A DNA stretch of 64,000 nucleotides from Photobacterium kagoshimensis (lineage in GTDB: Bacteria > Pseudomonadota > Gammaproteobacteria > Enterobacterales > Vibrionaceae). The position numbers and the translations under genes are program-made. The notes under the pieces were generated by a model. It saw only the letters and a program-made list of their open reading frames with translations. It searched no databases and had not been told where the DNA came from. Position 1 is the stretch's first letter; each line of letters opens with the position of its first letter. Where the stretch lies: contig NZ_JAKJSO010000023.1 of assembly GCF_050337045.1 (NCBI RefSeq), positions 31,768 to 95,767 of the forward strand, written 5' to 3'. Positions 55,041 through 63,801 of the stretch are shown here, piece by piece.

Positions 55041-56075
55041 TTATGGGCAAGGGTTAGAATATTGCACACCGATTTCGGAGAGATCCTGTAAAACATCATC
55101 AGTTAGACTGAGGTCAATACTCTTAATATTGGCATCTAATTGGTCAAGGTTGGTTGCCCCAATGATGTTTGAGGCGACAAAAGGAGGTTGATTAACAAAC
55201 GCTAATGCCATTTGGGCCGGATCGAGGCCATGTTTATGGGCGATGGCGACATAAGCTTGAGTGGCGGCGACGCCTTGTGGGTTGAAGTAGCGCGAGAAGC
55301 GCTCGAATAAGGTACAGCGCGCCCCTGCAGGTTTAGCACCGTTGAGGTATTTACCACTGAGGGTACCAAATGCTAATGGTGAGTAAGCGAGGAGTTCAAC
55401 GCCCTCGTGGTGACTGATTTCAGAGAGCCCAACTTCGAAACTACGGTTAAGCAAACTATAAGGGTTTTGGATCGAGATCACCCGAGGAAGATTATGTTTC
55501 TCGGCTAATTTGAGGAAGGACATCACCCCCCAAGGCGTTTCATTGGAAAGACCGATATAACGAATTTTACCTGCACGTTGTAGCTCAGCCAGCGCTTCTA
55601 GCGTATCAAGAATGGTTACACCCGAATTGTCTTCTTTGTATTCGTAGTTCAGTTGACCAAAACAGTTGGTTTCGCGTTGTGGCCAGTGTAATTGGTATAA
55701 GTCGATGTAATCGGTTTTTAAGCGATTAAGGCTGGCATCAACGGCATCATGAATGTTGCGATGATCCAGTGCCATATTATCGCGAATATAGGGAAGGTTA
55801 CGTGGCCCTGCAATTTTGGTTGCTAATACCACCTTGCTGCGTAGCCCTGTTTTCTCTAACCAATTGCCGATGTAGGCCTCTGTTAATCCTTGGCTCTCTT
55901 TATTGGGGGGAACAGGGTACATCTCGGCAGTATCAATGAAGTTTATCCCGCGCTCAAAGGCGAAATCGAGTTGGCTGTGTGCCTCTTTTTCTGTGTTTTG
56001 TTCACCAAAGGTCATGGTGCCAAGGCAAATTTTACTGACCTCGAGTGAGGAATGGGGAATGCGGTGATATTTCAT
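55041..56075 (-). CDS. tas: Aldo/keto reductase Tas
   Basis: NADP(H)-dependent aldo/keto reductase, 344 residues from the ATG at 56075 (MKYHRIPHSSLEVS, as in E. coli Tas). GGAGGG lies 3 nt upstream; an in-frame ATG ten codons earlier has no such site. The catalytic tetrad is visible as Asp in FIDTAEMYP, the Tyr of AEMY, Lys in VVLATK and His in LYQLHWPQ. The in vivo substrate is unknown; in E. coli tas can complement a tyrosine auxotroph in starved cells. Its place near mutH is as in E. coli. Confidence 0.92.
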   Translation of the reverse strand: MKYHRIPHSSLEVSKICLGTMTFGEQNTEKEAHSQLDFAFERGINFIDTAEMYPVPPNKESQGLTEAYIGNWLEKTGLRSKVVLATKIAGPRNLPYIRDNMALDHRNIHDAVDASLNRLKTDYIDLYQLHWPQRETNCFGQLNYEYKEDNSGVTILDTLEALAELQRAGKIRYIGLSNETPWGVMSFLKLAEKHNLPRVISIQNPYSLLNRSFEVGLSEISHHEGVELLAYSPLAFGTLSGKYLNGAKPAGARCTLFERFSRYFNPQGVAATQAYVAIAHKHGLDPAQMALAFVNQPPFVASNIIGATNLDQLDANIKSIDLSLTDDVLQDLSEIGVQYSNPCP

Positions 56076-56300
56076 TAGCCCTCCTTGGACTGCAAGTACC
56101 AACAAATAGGCTGTTTACTGCTACTTTCCAACAGGTGCTTAGGTGTACCACCCTAGCATGCAAGTGAAATGGCATTTGTTGGCTGGGTATATGTTATTAA
56201 CTTAACGAGAGTTTATGCAGATGTCGACTGCCATTTACTTGCTGAGTGAGGGAATGTGACACATAGTTATATCTAGCCACTGTCGAAAGGATGCAGATAA

Positions 56301-56603
56301 ATGCAACTGACTCAGTTTAAGCACTGGCTTAAATCGCCAGGTAAGCCCCAGCCAAAATGCGTGGTGATGAGCCACGCTGGTATGGCCGATTACTTGATGG
56401 AGATAGAATTTAAGCACCAGTTGGTGCCACTTAAAGATGATGCCGATGGTATGCTAATGTTTCGGAATATGGAGCAAATTGGCGATCTTTTGAAACCTTT
56501 GGGGATCGATACCGTCATCTTACGTGTTATCGATCCTTACGATGAGTTTTCACCTGATAATCAGCTATCACGCTGCAACGAAGACATGAGGATCATCCTC
56601 TGA
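56301..56603 (+). CDS. DUF6482-like 100-residue protein
   Basis: A small soluble protein starting MQLTQFKHWLKSPGKPQ, with a mixed alpha/beta pattern and no signal peptide or cofactor motif. AAGGA lies 8 nt before the ATG. I believe it belongs to the DUF6482 family found in marine gammaproteobacteria, but that is from memory and not certain. It is convergent with mutH (17 bp apart). Confidence 0.7.
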   Translation: MQLTQFKHWLKSPGKPQPKCVVMSHAGMADYLMEIEFKHQLVPLKDDADGMLMFRNMEQIGDLLKPLGIDTVILRVIDPYDEFSPDNQLSRCNEDMRIIL

Positions 56604-56620
56604 TACAAAATGAGGTAGGG

Positions 56621-57304
56621 CTAGATGATAAAGTGTTTGGCAAGAATGGCCGCGGTAAAATGGGTTTTGAGATAAAACCCACGAGGTAGCGTTTTGATTG
56701 GCTGACCATTCGCACCATAGGCTTCGGTTAACGCTTTATTGTTGGCCGCCTTTGGTCGTAACTGTAATACCTCGCCGTGTTTGGCGGTGATCTGCTCGAC
56801 CTGTCCCAACACGATCATGTCCATTAATTCTTCCCAGTCTTGACGAAGTTGGCTTTCTTCTTCTGGTGATGGCTGCCATAACAGGGGCGAACCAACGTGG
56901 CGATCAGCCAAGGGAATATCGCGCTCTCCTTCGACAGGCACCCACAATACTTTGGCTAATTTATGACGAATGTGGCTATTTTGCCAATTAAGACCATGCA
57001 AGCCTATTAATGGGGCAACGCAAACAAAGGTGGTTTCTAATGGCTTACCATGATAGCCAATAGGGATGGTTTTTAGCTCGATCCCGAGTTCAATAAAATC
57101 AGGTACGGGTTTGCTGCCCGCACTTGCCCCTAAGTGCCATTCGAGTAATTGTCCTACCCAACCTTTATCACGTCGCAGATCTTGCGGTGGAGTTAGACCC
57201 GCTTGGGCAGCCAGCTCTCCCAGCGTGAGTCCTGCTAAGGCTTGTGCTCGTTCAAGCAATTCTTGTTCGGTTTGTGGTGGTAAGGGGGAGGAAATACTCG
57301 TCAT
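56621..57304 (-). CDS. mutH: DNA mismatch repair endonuclease MutH
   Basis: Nicks the unmethylated strand at hemimethylated GATC after MutS/MutL recognition. It has 227 residues from the ATG at 57304, matching the E. coli size; a GTG 11 codons upstream is less likely. The catalytic residues Asp69, Glu76 and Lys78 are in DFIELGIELK. The family blocks GASAGSK, CVAPLIGLHG, VPVEGER and RPKAANNKALTEA are conserved. Its presence implies Dam methylation in this organism. It is divergent from rppH, as in E. coli. Confidence 0.96.
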   Translation of the reverse strand: MTSISSPLPPQTEQELLERAQALAGLTLGELAAQAGLTPPQDLRRDKGWVGQLLEWHLGASAGSKPVPDFIELGIELKTIPIGYHGKPLETTFVCVAPLIGLHGLNWQNSHIRHKLAKVLWVPVEGERDIPLADRHVGSPLLWQPSPEEESQLRQDWEELMDMIVLGQVEQITAKHGEVLQLRPKAANNKALTEAYGANGQPIKTLPRGFYLKTHFTAAILAKHFII

Positions 57305-57337
57305 ACTAAGCCACTTTAGGTTAAACAGTGAGGTCAC

Positions 57338-58087
57338 GTGAGTATTTTATCATAAGCCACCGATGAACTGATGATTAGCGGACAAGGCTGTTGTCTGGTT
57401 TGAGGTGTTTTTAAGCGAATGTTGGCTATGGTATCTGATTTTCAAACAAACGGTAGATAGTAATGCTTTATTGCCTGCATTTTAGTTGCCTGAGGGTCAA
57501 TAGATGTGGGGGGGTAGCTGCGAGGGAGAAAGTGGTAGCCAAGAATATGGGCTAGGATCATATCGAAAAGATATCCACAGGTCTTTTGATTAAAAAAAGC
57601 ACAGCGCCAAGCTCTGGATGTATACACAGGGGTTAGTGTGCTTTTTAGGCAGAATGCTGGGGTTGTTATCAGGTAAGAGGTCTTGATGGTGTGGATAATT
57701 TCATAACTGGTGGATCTTTAACCGATCCGCTTTTGCTGATGTTTTAGTCACTCACTCTACGTGTTTGTTAATGTGTTCTTCCTTGTAATATTATGTTTTT
57801 AGTTGGTTTTTGCCTTGTTTGGTTTGTTTTTTAATCATTGCCCAATCTCGCTGATAAGGTACTTTATTCACGTTAAAGGTGCTTCTTCACAAATCTATCC
57901 ACAGAAAAAGTGAATAAATGTGGGTTATGTCTCACTTGGCTGTTTATAAAACATTCCTTGTTATTGAGTTATCCAGAAACTGAGTGCTAGGTAGGAAAAA
58001 ACAGTTAATAATTAGAATGTTTGTTAACCTTTGGCGCGATCTATGAAAAAATCAGCTGTAATAGAGATTTATAATTGAGGTCGTCTA
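57338..58087. other. mutH-rppH intergenic region with DnaA-box-like 9-mers
   Basis: About 750 bp without a supported gene. It contains one perfect DnaA box (TGTGGATAA, 57690-57698) and four 9-mers one base away from TTATCCACA: 57571-57579, 57620-57628, 57895-57903 and 57969-57977. It must also hold the promoters of mutH and rppH. A 61-codon minus-strand frame inside has no convincing start and looks random. Confidence 0.55.
57690..57698 (-). promoter_or_regulatory. Perfect DnaA box
   Basis: TGTGGATAA is the exact reverse complement of the consensus TTATCCACA. On its own a 9-mer is weak evidence; the surrounding near-matches make it more interesting. Confidence 0.5.
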
Positions 58088-58609
58088 GTGATTGATGGCG
58101 ATGGATACCGTCCTAATGTCGGGATAGTTATCTGTAATAGCCACGGCCAGGTATTCTGGGCTCGACGATATGGACAACATTCTTGGCAGTTTCCACAAGG
58201 TGGTATTGATGAAGGGGAAACCCCTGAGCAAGCCATGTACCGAGAATTGTATGAGGAAGTAGGGCTTACCAAAAAGGATGTAAGGATCATAGCCTCCAGC
58301 CGCCATTGGCTGCGCTATAAATTACCCAAACGTCTAGTCAGGTGGGACTCGAAACCCGTTTGTATCGGGCAGAAGCAAAAGTGGTTTTTGCTTAGCCTAG
58401 AATGCGATGAGTCAAAGGTGAATATGCAGCGTGGGAGCACGCCGGAGTTCGATGGTTGGCGATGGGTCAGTTATTGGTATCCGGTGCGTCAGGTGGTGTC
58501 TTTTAAGCGTGATGTTTATCGACGCGCATTAAAAGAGTTTGCCGCAATGGCGATGCCATTTAAGGAACGTAAAGAGCGTAGAGTGAAGCGTCACAAGGGT
58601 CGCCGTTAA
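58088..58609 (+). CDS. rppH: RNA pyrophosphohydrolase RppH
   Basis: Nudix hydrolase that removes pyrophosphate from the 5' end of primary transcripts and so triggers RNase E decay. It has 173 residues, begins at a GTG (MIDGDGYRPNVGIVIC, also the start form in E. coli) and has the Nudix box GGIDEGETPEQAMYRELYEEVGL. The RYKLPKRLVRWDSKPVCIGQKQ block is nearly invariant in RppH. It has a basic C-terminal tail. It is followed by ptsP after 41 bp, as in E. coli. Confidence 0.96.
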   Translation: MIDGDGYRPNVGIVICNSHGQVFWARRYGQHSWQFPQGGIDEGETPEQAMYRELYEEVGLTKKDVRIIASSRHWLRYKLPKRLVRWDSKPVCIGQKQKWFLLSLECDESKVNMQRGSTPEFDGWRWVSYWYPVRQVVSFKRDVYRRALKEFAAMAMPFKERKERRVKRHKGRR

Positions 58610-58650
58610 GCTTGCTGATGCCCACTCTAAAGTAAGGCGCAAAACAGCTT

Positions 58651-60906
58651 ATGCTGACACAGCTCAGAGAAATTGTAGAAAAAGTTGCCAGTGCTGAAAC
58701 CCTGATCGATGCGCTCGATCAGTTGGTGATCAGTACTTGTCAGGCAATGCATACCGATTGTTGTTCGGTGTATATCGCTGACTATAAACGTCAAGAATAC
58801 ACCTTGATGGCAACACAAGGCCTAGTCAAAACCCGCCATCATATCAGTTTGGGTTTTGACGAAGGCTTAGTCGGGTTGGTTGGCCGCCGAGCCGAGCCTA
58901 TCAATATCGCCGATGCGCGATCACATCCCCAGTTTAAACACCTGCCTGGTACAGGCGAAGAACACTTTGGTTCTTTCTTTGGCACGCCTATCACACACCA
59001 GCGTAATGTCTTAGGTGTGTTGGTTATTCAGCAAAAAGATCGTCGCGAATTCGATGAAAGCGAAGAATCGTTCATGGTCACGCTCGCGGCACAGCTGGCG
59101 GTGATCCTTGCCCATGCTAAAGCGCAGGGGATGTGGCCAGATCAACACGATGGTTTGCATTTAATTGGTTCGGCTTCATCGCAAGGGGTCGCGGTGGCTA
59201 AAGCATGGTGGGATGATAACCAACCACGTTTAGAACATGTCTTGCCTGCCTCTTCATTGAACTTAGAGAATGAACAAGAGCGGCTGACGATTGCAATTGA
59301 TTTGGCGAGTAATGAATTTCGCCGTTTGCGTAAGCGCTTTGACAGTGAATTGCATAAAGAAACTTTAGCGATTTTTGATCTGTTCAGCCACTTGCTTAAT
59401 GATCCTATGCTACGTAAGGATTTGTTTGCCAAAGTGGCATCGGGCGATCAGGCTGAATGGGCTATTCGTCAAGTTGTTGAAGCGTATTCAACCCGTTTTG
59501 CCAACATGAAAGATGCGTATCTCAAAGAGCGTGCGCACGATATTCGAGAACTCGGTCAACGCCTGTTGTTCTTTTTGCAAAATGAAGACGTTATCGAGTA
59601 CAAGTGGGATGAACCGCGTGTACTGCTTACACGGGAATTAACCGCAGCCATGCTCGCGACAATTCCACGAGATAAATTAGCGGGGGTTGTCGCCCAAGAA
59701 GGCGCCGCGAACTCACATGCGGCGATCTTATCGCGTGCACTCGGTATACCTGCAATCATGGGGGTCGATTTTATCCCTGAGAAAATCCATAACTGCCAAG
59801 TGGTTGTGGATGGTTACCGGGGTGATTTCTTAGTAAACCCCAATCGTCATGTTTTAAAAGAATACCGACGTTTATTACGCGAAGAAAATGAATTAGATAA
59901 AACCGTTGAGAGTGCACTAGCGAAATGTGCGGTCACCAAAGATAATCAGCGTGTTTACGTACACCTTAATGCAGGCTTGAGTGCCGATACCAGTATCGCG
60001 GTTAATCGTGGTGTTGATGGTGTGGGGCTCTATCGAACTGAAGTTCCCTTTTTATTGCAACGTAGTTTTCCATCAGAGGAAGAACAAACGGCGCAATATC
60101 GGACCATTTTAGCGTCATACCCCAATAAGCCCGTGGTGATGCGTACCCTTGATATTGGTGGCGATAAACCGCTGCCTTATTTATCAATAGAAGAGGATAA
60201 CCCATTCCTTGGCTGGCGTGGTATTCGCTTTACCTTAGATCATCCGGAAATTTTTCTTATTCAAGTTAGGGCCATGCTAAAAGCCAGTATTGGTTTGGAT
60301 AATATGGACATCTTGCTGCCCATGATCTCTGGGATCGCAGAGCTTGATGAAGCGATTATTTTGATCGAACGGGCGTTTGAAGAAGTGAGTAAGCACGCGC
60401 AGCATCAAGGTAAGGTATTACATCGTCCACGGTTAGGGATCATGATTGAAGTCCCCTCGATTTTGTATCAGCTGCCAGCATTAAAAGGCAAAGTAGACTT
60501 CATTTCGGTGGGAAGTAACGACTTAACCCAATATTTATTAGCGGTTGATCGGAACAATGCACGGGTTGCGAATGTCTATGATGCATTACACCCTGCAGTT
60601 TTACATGCTTTGCAGCATATTTTGGTATCTAGCCAGCAACTTGGTATTCCTGTTAGTGTGTGTGGTGAGCTTGCAGGTGATCCGGTTGGGGCATTATTGC
60701 TGGTGGGCATGGGTTATCGTTCGTTAAGTATGAACACCCGTAATGTCGCCAAGATTAAATATATCCTTCGTCAGATAGCCTCTGAGGATATGTCGAAGTT
60801 GGCCCAGCTAGCGCTTCAGTCATCGGTAGCGACAGAGGTTAGAACAACAACAACTCGTTTCGTCGAAGACAAAGGTCTTGGCGGCTTTATTCGTGCTGGT
60901 AAGTAG
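58651..60906 (+). CDS. ptsP: Nitrogen PTS enzyme I (EI-Ntr)
   Basis: Takes phosphate from phosphoenolpyruvate and passes it to NPr in the nitrogen phosphotransferase system, which signals nitrogen and potassium status. It has 751 residues: a GAF domain (about 1-160) that in E. coli binds glutamine and 2-oxoglutarate, a swivelling domain with phospho-acceptor His356 (ANSHAAILSR), and a C-terminal PEP-binding barrel with DIGGDKPLPYL and VCGELAGDP. All catalytic residues are in place. Its nitrogen-sensing role relates functionally to the GOGAT operons in this window. It is in the rppH operon. Confidence 0.96.
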   Translation: MLTQLREIVEKVASAETLIDALDQLVISTCQAMHTDCCSVYIADYKRQEYTLMATQGLVKTRHHISLGFDEGLVGLVGRRAEPINIADARSHPQFKHLPGTGEEHFGSFFGTPITHQRNVLGVLVIQQKDRREFDESEESFMVTLAAQLAVILAHAKAQGMWPDQHDGLHLIGSASSQGVAVAKAWWDDNQPRLEHVLPASSLNLENEQERLTIAIDLASNEFRRLRKRFDSELHKETLAIFDLFSHLLNDPMLRKDLFAKVASGDQAEWAIRQVVEAYSTRFANMKDAYLKERAHDIRELGQRLLFFLQNEDVIEYKWDEPRVLLTRELTAAMLATIPRDKLAGVVAQEGAANSHAAILSRALGIPAIMGVDFIPEKIHNCQVVVDGYRGDFLVNPNRHVLKEYRRLLREENELDKTVESALAKCAVTKDNQRVYVHLNAGLSADTSIAVNRGVDGVGLYRTEVPFLLQRSFPSEEEQTAQYRTILASYPNKPVVMRTLDIGGDKPLPYLSIEEDNPFLGWRGIRFTLDHPEIFLIQVRAMLKASIGLDNMDILLPMISGIAELDEAIILIERAFEEVSKHAQHQGKVLHRPRLGIMIEVPSILYQLPALKGKVDFISVGSNDLTQYLLAVDRNNARVANVYDALHPAVLHALQHILVSSQQLGIPVSVCGELAGDPVGALLLVGMGYRSLSMNTRNVAKIKYILRQIASEDMSKLAQLALQSSVATEVRTTTTRFVEDKGLGGFIRAGK

Positions 60907-60915
60907 GGTAAATAA

Positions 60916-61719
60916 ATGGAATCCACATTATGGCTGTTTGCCATGTGCTTGGCACTAGGGAGTGTCGTTGGTTTACTTGCTGGGTTGTTGGGTATTGGTG
61001 GTGGTTTATTAGTGGTCCCTGCTTTAGTGTGGTTATTACCGCAGGCGGGGATCCCCACTGAGATGGTCATGCATATCGCATTGGCAACATCATTAGCCAG
61101 TATTGTGCTTACCTCGGGGTCATCGGCGCGCAATCACTTGCGATTAGGTAACGTTGATCTGCAAGCGGTGAAAATGTTGGCACCGGGAATTGTGCTGGGT
61201 GGGCTGGGTGGCAGTATGATTGCAGAGCTAGTGCCTGCTGAATTGTTACCGAAGATTTTTGCAGGAATAGTGCTATTTTTGGCGTTACAAATGTTGGCAT
61301 CTATCCGCTTTTCAACCCATGAGCGAACCCTTCCAAGTCCGACTAAGTGTATTTTTAGTGGCGGGATCATTGGTGTGGTATCGAGCTTAGCGGGTATTGG
61401 CGGTGGTTCACTTACTGTGCCTTACTTAAATTGGCATGGATTAGAAATGCGACGTGCCATTGGCAGTGCTTCATTGGCTGGGGCAATTATTGCAGTGGCT
61501 GGTATGCTAGGCTTTATTGCAGCAGGGGTAGGTGATGAAGCATTACCGCCTATGAGCATTGGGTATGTGTATTTACCCGCTTTAGTGGGAATTGTCTCGA
61601 CGTCAGTGCTAACTACTCGCCATGGTGCTGCTTTAGTGAGCAAAATGCCGACTCCGACATTAAAGAAAATATTTGCTGTATTTTTACTTTTTATCAGCTT
61701 CAAAATGTTTATGGGTTAA
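60916..61719 (+). CDS. TSUP-family permease (TauE/SafE-like)
   Basis: An inner-membrane protein of 267 residues with about eight hydrophobic segments, in two homologous halves, each opening with a glycine-rich motif (GLLAGLLGIGGGLLVVP and VVSSLAGIGGGSLTVP). This is the TSUP/DUF81 (TauE/SafE) pattern. Members export sulfite or sulfoacetate or move other organic anions; the substrate here is unknown. It lies 9 bp after ptsP and 31 bp before lgt, so it is probably co-transcribed. In E. coli lgt follows ptsP directly, so this gene is an insertion into the conserved order. Confidence 0.88.
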   Translation: MESTLWLFAMCLALGSVVGLLAGLLGIGGGLLVVPALVWLLPQAGIPTEMVMHIALATSLASIVLTSGSSARNHLRLGNVDLQAVKMLAPGIVLGGLGGSMIAELVPAELLPKIFAGIVLFLALQMLASIRFSTHERTLPSPTKCIFSGGIIGVVSSLAGIGGGSLTVPYLNWHGLEMRRAIGSASLAGAIIAVAGMLGFIAAGVGDEALPPMSIGYVYLPALVGIVSTSVLTTRHGAALVSKMPTPTLKKIFAVFLLFISFKMFMG

Positions 61720-61750
61720 CCCCAATAAACAACACAATGAGATAACTTGA

Positions 61751-62557
61751 ATGAGCCAAGGTTTTTTTACATTCCCTAATATCGACCCGATATTAATTGA
61801 AATTGGTCCGCTAGCTATTCGCTGGTATGGACTAATGTATTTACTCGGTTTTGTCTTTGCGATGTGGCTAGCCAACCGCCGTGCCGATAAACCTAATAGT
61901 GGCTGGACCCGTGAACAAGTTAGTGACTTATTGTTTGCTGGCTTTTTAGGTGTTGTGCTGGGTGGACGTATCGGTTACGTGCTGTTTTATAATTTTGGCT
62001 TATTCCTTGATAACCCTCTTTATCTGTTTCAAGTCTGGACTGGGGGCATGTCGTTCCACGGCGGCCTGCTGGGGGTGATCACGGCAATGTTCTGGTATGC
62101 CCATAAAAATGGTCGTACTTTCTTTGGCGTGGCAGATTTTGTTGCACCGCTGGTACCATTCGGTTTAGGGGTTGGCCGTTTAGGTAACTTTATTAATGGT
62201 GAGCTATGGGGACGTGTTAGTGATGTGCCTTGGGCTATTGTGTTCCCAACGGGCGGGCCATTGCCACGCCACCCTTCACAGCTTTATGAGTTCTTCCTTG
62301 AAGGACTAGTGCTATTAATCATCTTGAATCTGTTTATTCGCAAACCACGTCCAGCAGGGGCGGCATCAGGCTTGTTCTTGTTTGGTTATGGTAGCTTCCG
62401 CTTTATTGTGGAGTATTTCCGTGAACCGGATGCCCAGCTTGGCTTATTTGGTGGCTGGATCAGTATGGGCCAAATTCTGTCGTTACCTATGGTGATCGGT
62501 GGTCTATTAATGATGCTGTGGGCATATAAAATGCAGCCTAAAGGCAAAACCGCATAA
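61751..62557 (+). CDS. lgt: Prolipoprotein diacylglyceryl transferase
   Basis: Inner-membrane enzyme that attaches diacylglycerol from phosphatidylglycerol to the lipobox cysteine of prolipoproteins, an essential first step. It has 268 residues and seven membrane segments. The conserved FHGGLLG loop with catalytic His, and the Lgt signature GRLGNFINGELWGR, are present. It would process the arcB-linked lipoprotein of this window among others. It is followed by a terminator and then thyA, as in E. coli. Confidence 0.96.
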   Translation: MSQGFFTFPNIDPILIEIGPLAIRWYGLMYLLGFVFAMWLANRRADKPNSGWTREQVSDLLFAGFLGVVLGGRIGYVLFYNFGLFLDNPLYLFQVWTGGMSFHGGLLGVITAMFWYAHKNGRTFFGVADFVAPLVPFGLGVGRLGNFINGELWGRVSDVPWAIVFPTGGPLPRHPSQLYEFFLEGLVLLIILNLFIRKPRPAGAASGLFLFGYGSFRFIVEYFREPDAQLGLFGGWISMGQILSLPMVIGGLLMMLWAYKMQPKGKTA

Positions 62558-62581
62558 CATCTCTGTTAGGTAGAAGAAAAG

Positions 62582-62607
62582 AGCAGCTCACTGGAGCTGC
62601 TTTTTTT
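62582..62607 (+). terminator. lgt terminator
   Basis: The stem AGCAGCTC (62582-62589) / GAGCTGCT (62594-62601) has a 4-nt loop followed by seven T. It separates lgt from thyA. Confidence 0.93.
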
Positions 62608-62742
62608 ATGGCTGCTTTTCTGGGGAACATGGTATTTCATCAAAAAAAGCCCCGCGATTTCTGGTAAGATCGGCCACAATTTTTTTGAGTAGCTGAAAGG
62701 CCTTGTGCATGCTTTCGGTTTTAATGACGAGCGAGTAGAACG

Positions 62743-63594
62743 ATGAAGCAGTATTTAGATCTCTGTCAGCGTATTGTTGACGAAGGTGTTTGGATTGAAA
62801 ACGAACGCACTAACAAACGTTGTTTAACCGTTGTGAATGCTGACTTAACGTTCGATGTTGCCAATAATGAATTTCCACTAATCACTACCCGTAAAAGTTT
62901 TTGGAAATCGGCGATTGCAGAATTGCTAGGCTACCTACGTGGTTATGATAATGCGGCAGATTTTCGTGCATTAGGTACCAAAACCTGGGATATGAATGCT
63001 AACGAGAACCAAGCATGGCTGAATAACCCTCACCGCAAAGGCCATGATGACATGGGCCGAGTCTATGGTGTGCAAGGACGTAGTTGGCAAAAACCTGATG
63101 GCACGACTATCGATCAGCTGCGTAAAATTGTCGACAACTTGTCTAAAGGCATCGATGACCGTGGCGAAATCATGACATTTTATAACCTAGGCGAATTCGA
63201 CTTAGGTTGCCTGCGTCCTTGTATGCACACCCATACTTTTTCGTTACTGGGCGATACGCTTTATCTAACCAGCTACCAGCGTTCGTGTGATGTGCCGCTT
63301 GGCCTTAACTTCAATCAGATCCAAGTCTTTACCCTACTGGCTTTAATGGCGCAAATTACGGGTTTAAAAGCAGGTAAGGCGTACCACAAGATTGTAAATG
63401 CACACATTTATGAAGATCAACTTGAGCTTATGCGTGATGTACAACTGCAGCGTGAACCCTTTGCTTCACCACAATTGATCATTAACCCTAAAATTAAATC
63501 ACTAGAAGATTTAGAAACCTGGGTAACAATGGATGACTTTGAAGTGGTGGGTTACGAGCACCACGAAGCGATTAAATATCCATTTTCGGTATAA
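62743..63594 (+). CDS. thyA: Thymidylate synthase, Vibrio-type
   Basis: Makes dTMP from dUMP using methylene-tetrahydrofolate. It has 283 residues against 264 in E. coli. The catalytic cysteine is in GCLRPCMHTHTF; the residue after it is Met, where the enteric enzyme has His (PPCH). The dUMP-binding QRSCDVPLGLNFN, VNAHIYEDQ and RKSFWK arginine loop are conserved, so it should be active. I recall the same RPCM form in Vibrio ThyA. It follows lgt as in E. coli. An IS element begins 114 bp after the stop. Confidence 0.95.
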   Translation: MKQYLDLCQRIVDEGVWIENERTNKRCLTVVNADLTFDVANNEFPLITTRKSFWKSAIAELLGYLRGYDNAADFRALGTKTWDMNANENQAWLNNPHRKGHDDMGRVYGVQGRSWQKPDGTTIDQLRKIVDNLSKGIDDRGEIMTFYNLGEFDLGCLRPCMHTHTFSLLGDTLYLTSYQRSCDVPLGLNFNQIQVFTLLALMAQITGLKAGKAYHKIVNAHIYEDQLELMRDVQLQREPFASPQLIINPKIKSLEDLETWVTMDDFEVVGYEHHEAIKYPFSV

Positions 63595-63618
63595 ATTGAG
63601 CGATAGTTAAAGCATGAG

Positions 63619-63648
63619 ATCAGCAGTAAACGAGTGCGTGCTGCTGAT
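63619..63648. repeat. Inverted repeat after thyA
   Basis: ATCAGCAG (63619-63626) / CTGCTGAT (63641-63648) is a perfect 8-bp stem with a 14-nt loop, 25 bp past the thyA stop. No T-run follows, so it is at most a weak terminator. Confidence 0.4.
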
Positions 63649-63738
63649 GAAAATGAATATTTCCTGCTGTTGATTTGTTTTAGTACTAATCAATCACCAT
63701 TAAAAAAGGTTCTTCGCGGATTAGCGGGAACTGAAAAC

Positions 63739-63800
63739 AAAAACGGTAGTTAATGGTATGGTTACATCGCCAAACACAACCTTCCAAAAACTACCGTTTT
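63739..63800 (+). repeat. Inverted repeat in the transposase leader
   Basis: AAAAACGGTAGT (63739-63750) and ACTACCGTTTT (63790-63800) are perfect complements over 11 bp, and the right arm ends 1 nt before the transposase ATG. It would fold the leader of any incoming transcript, including the ribosome binding region, and so could damp transposase expression. Confidence 0.6.
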
Positions 63801-63801
63801 C

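Noticed and set aside
57442..57627. 61-codon minus-strand frame between mutH and rppH
   Set aside because: No ribosome binding site, aromatic-rich random-looking composition; the region is better viewed as regulatory DNA.
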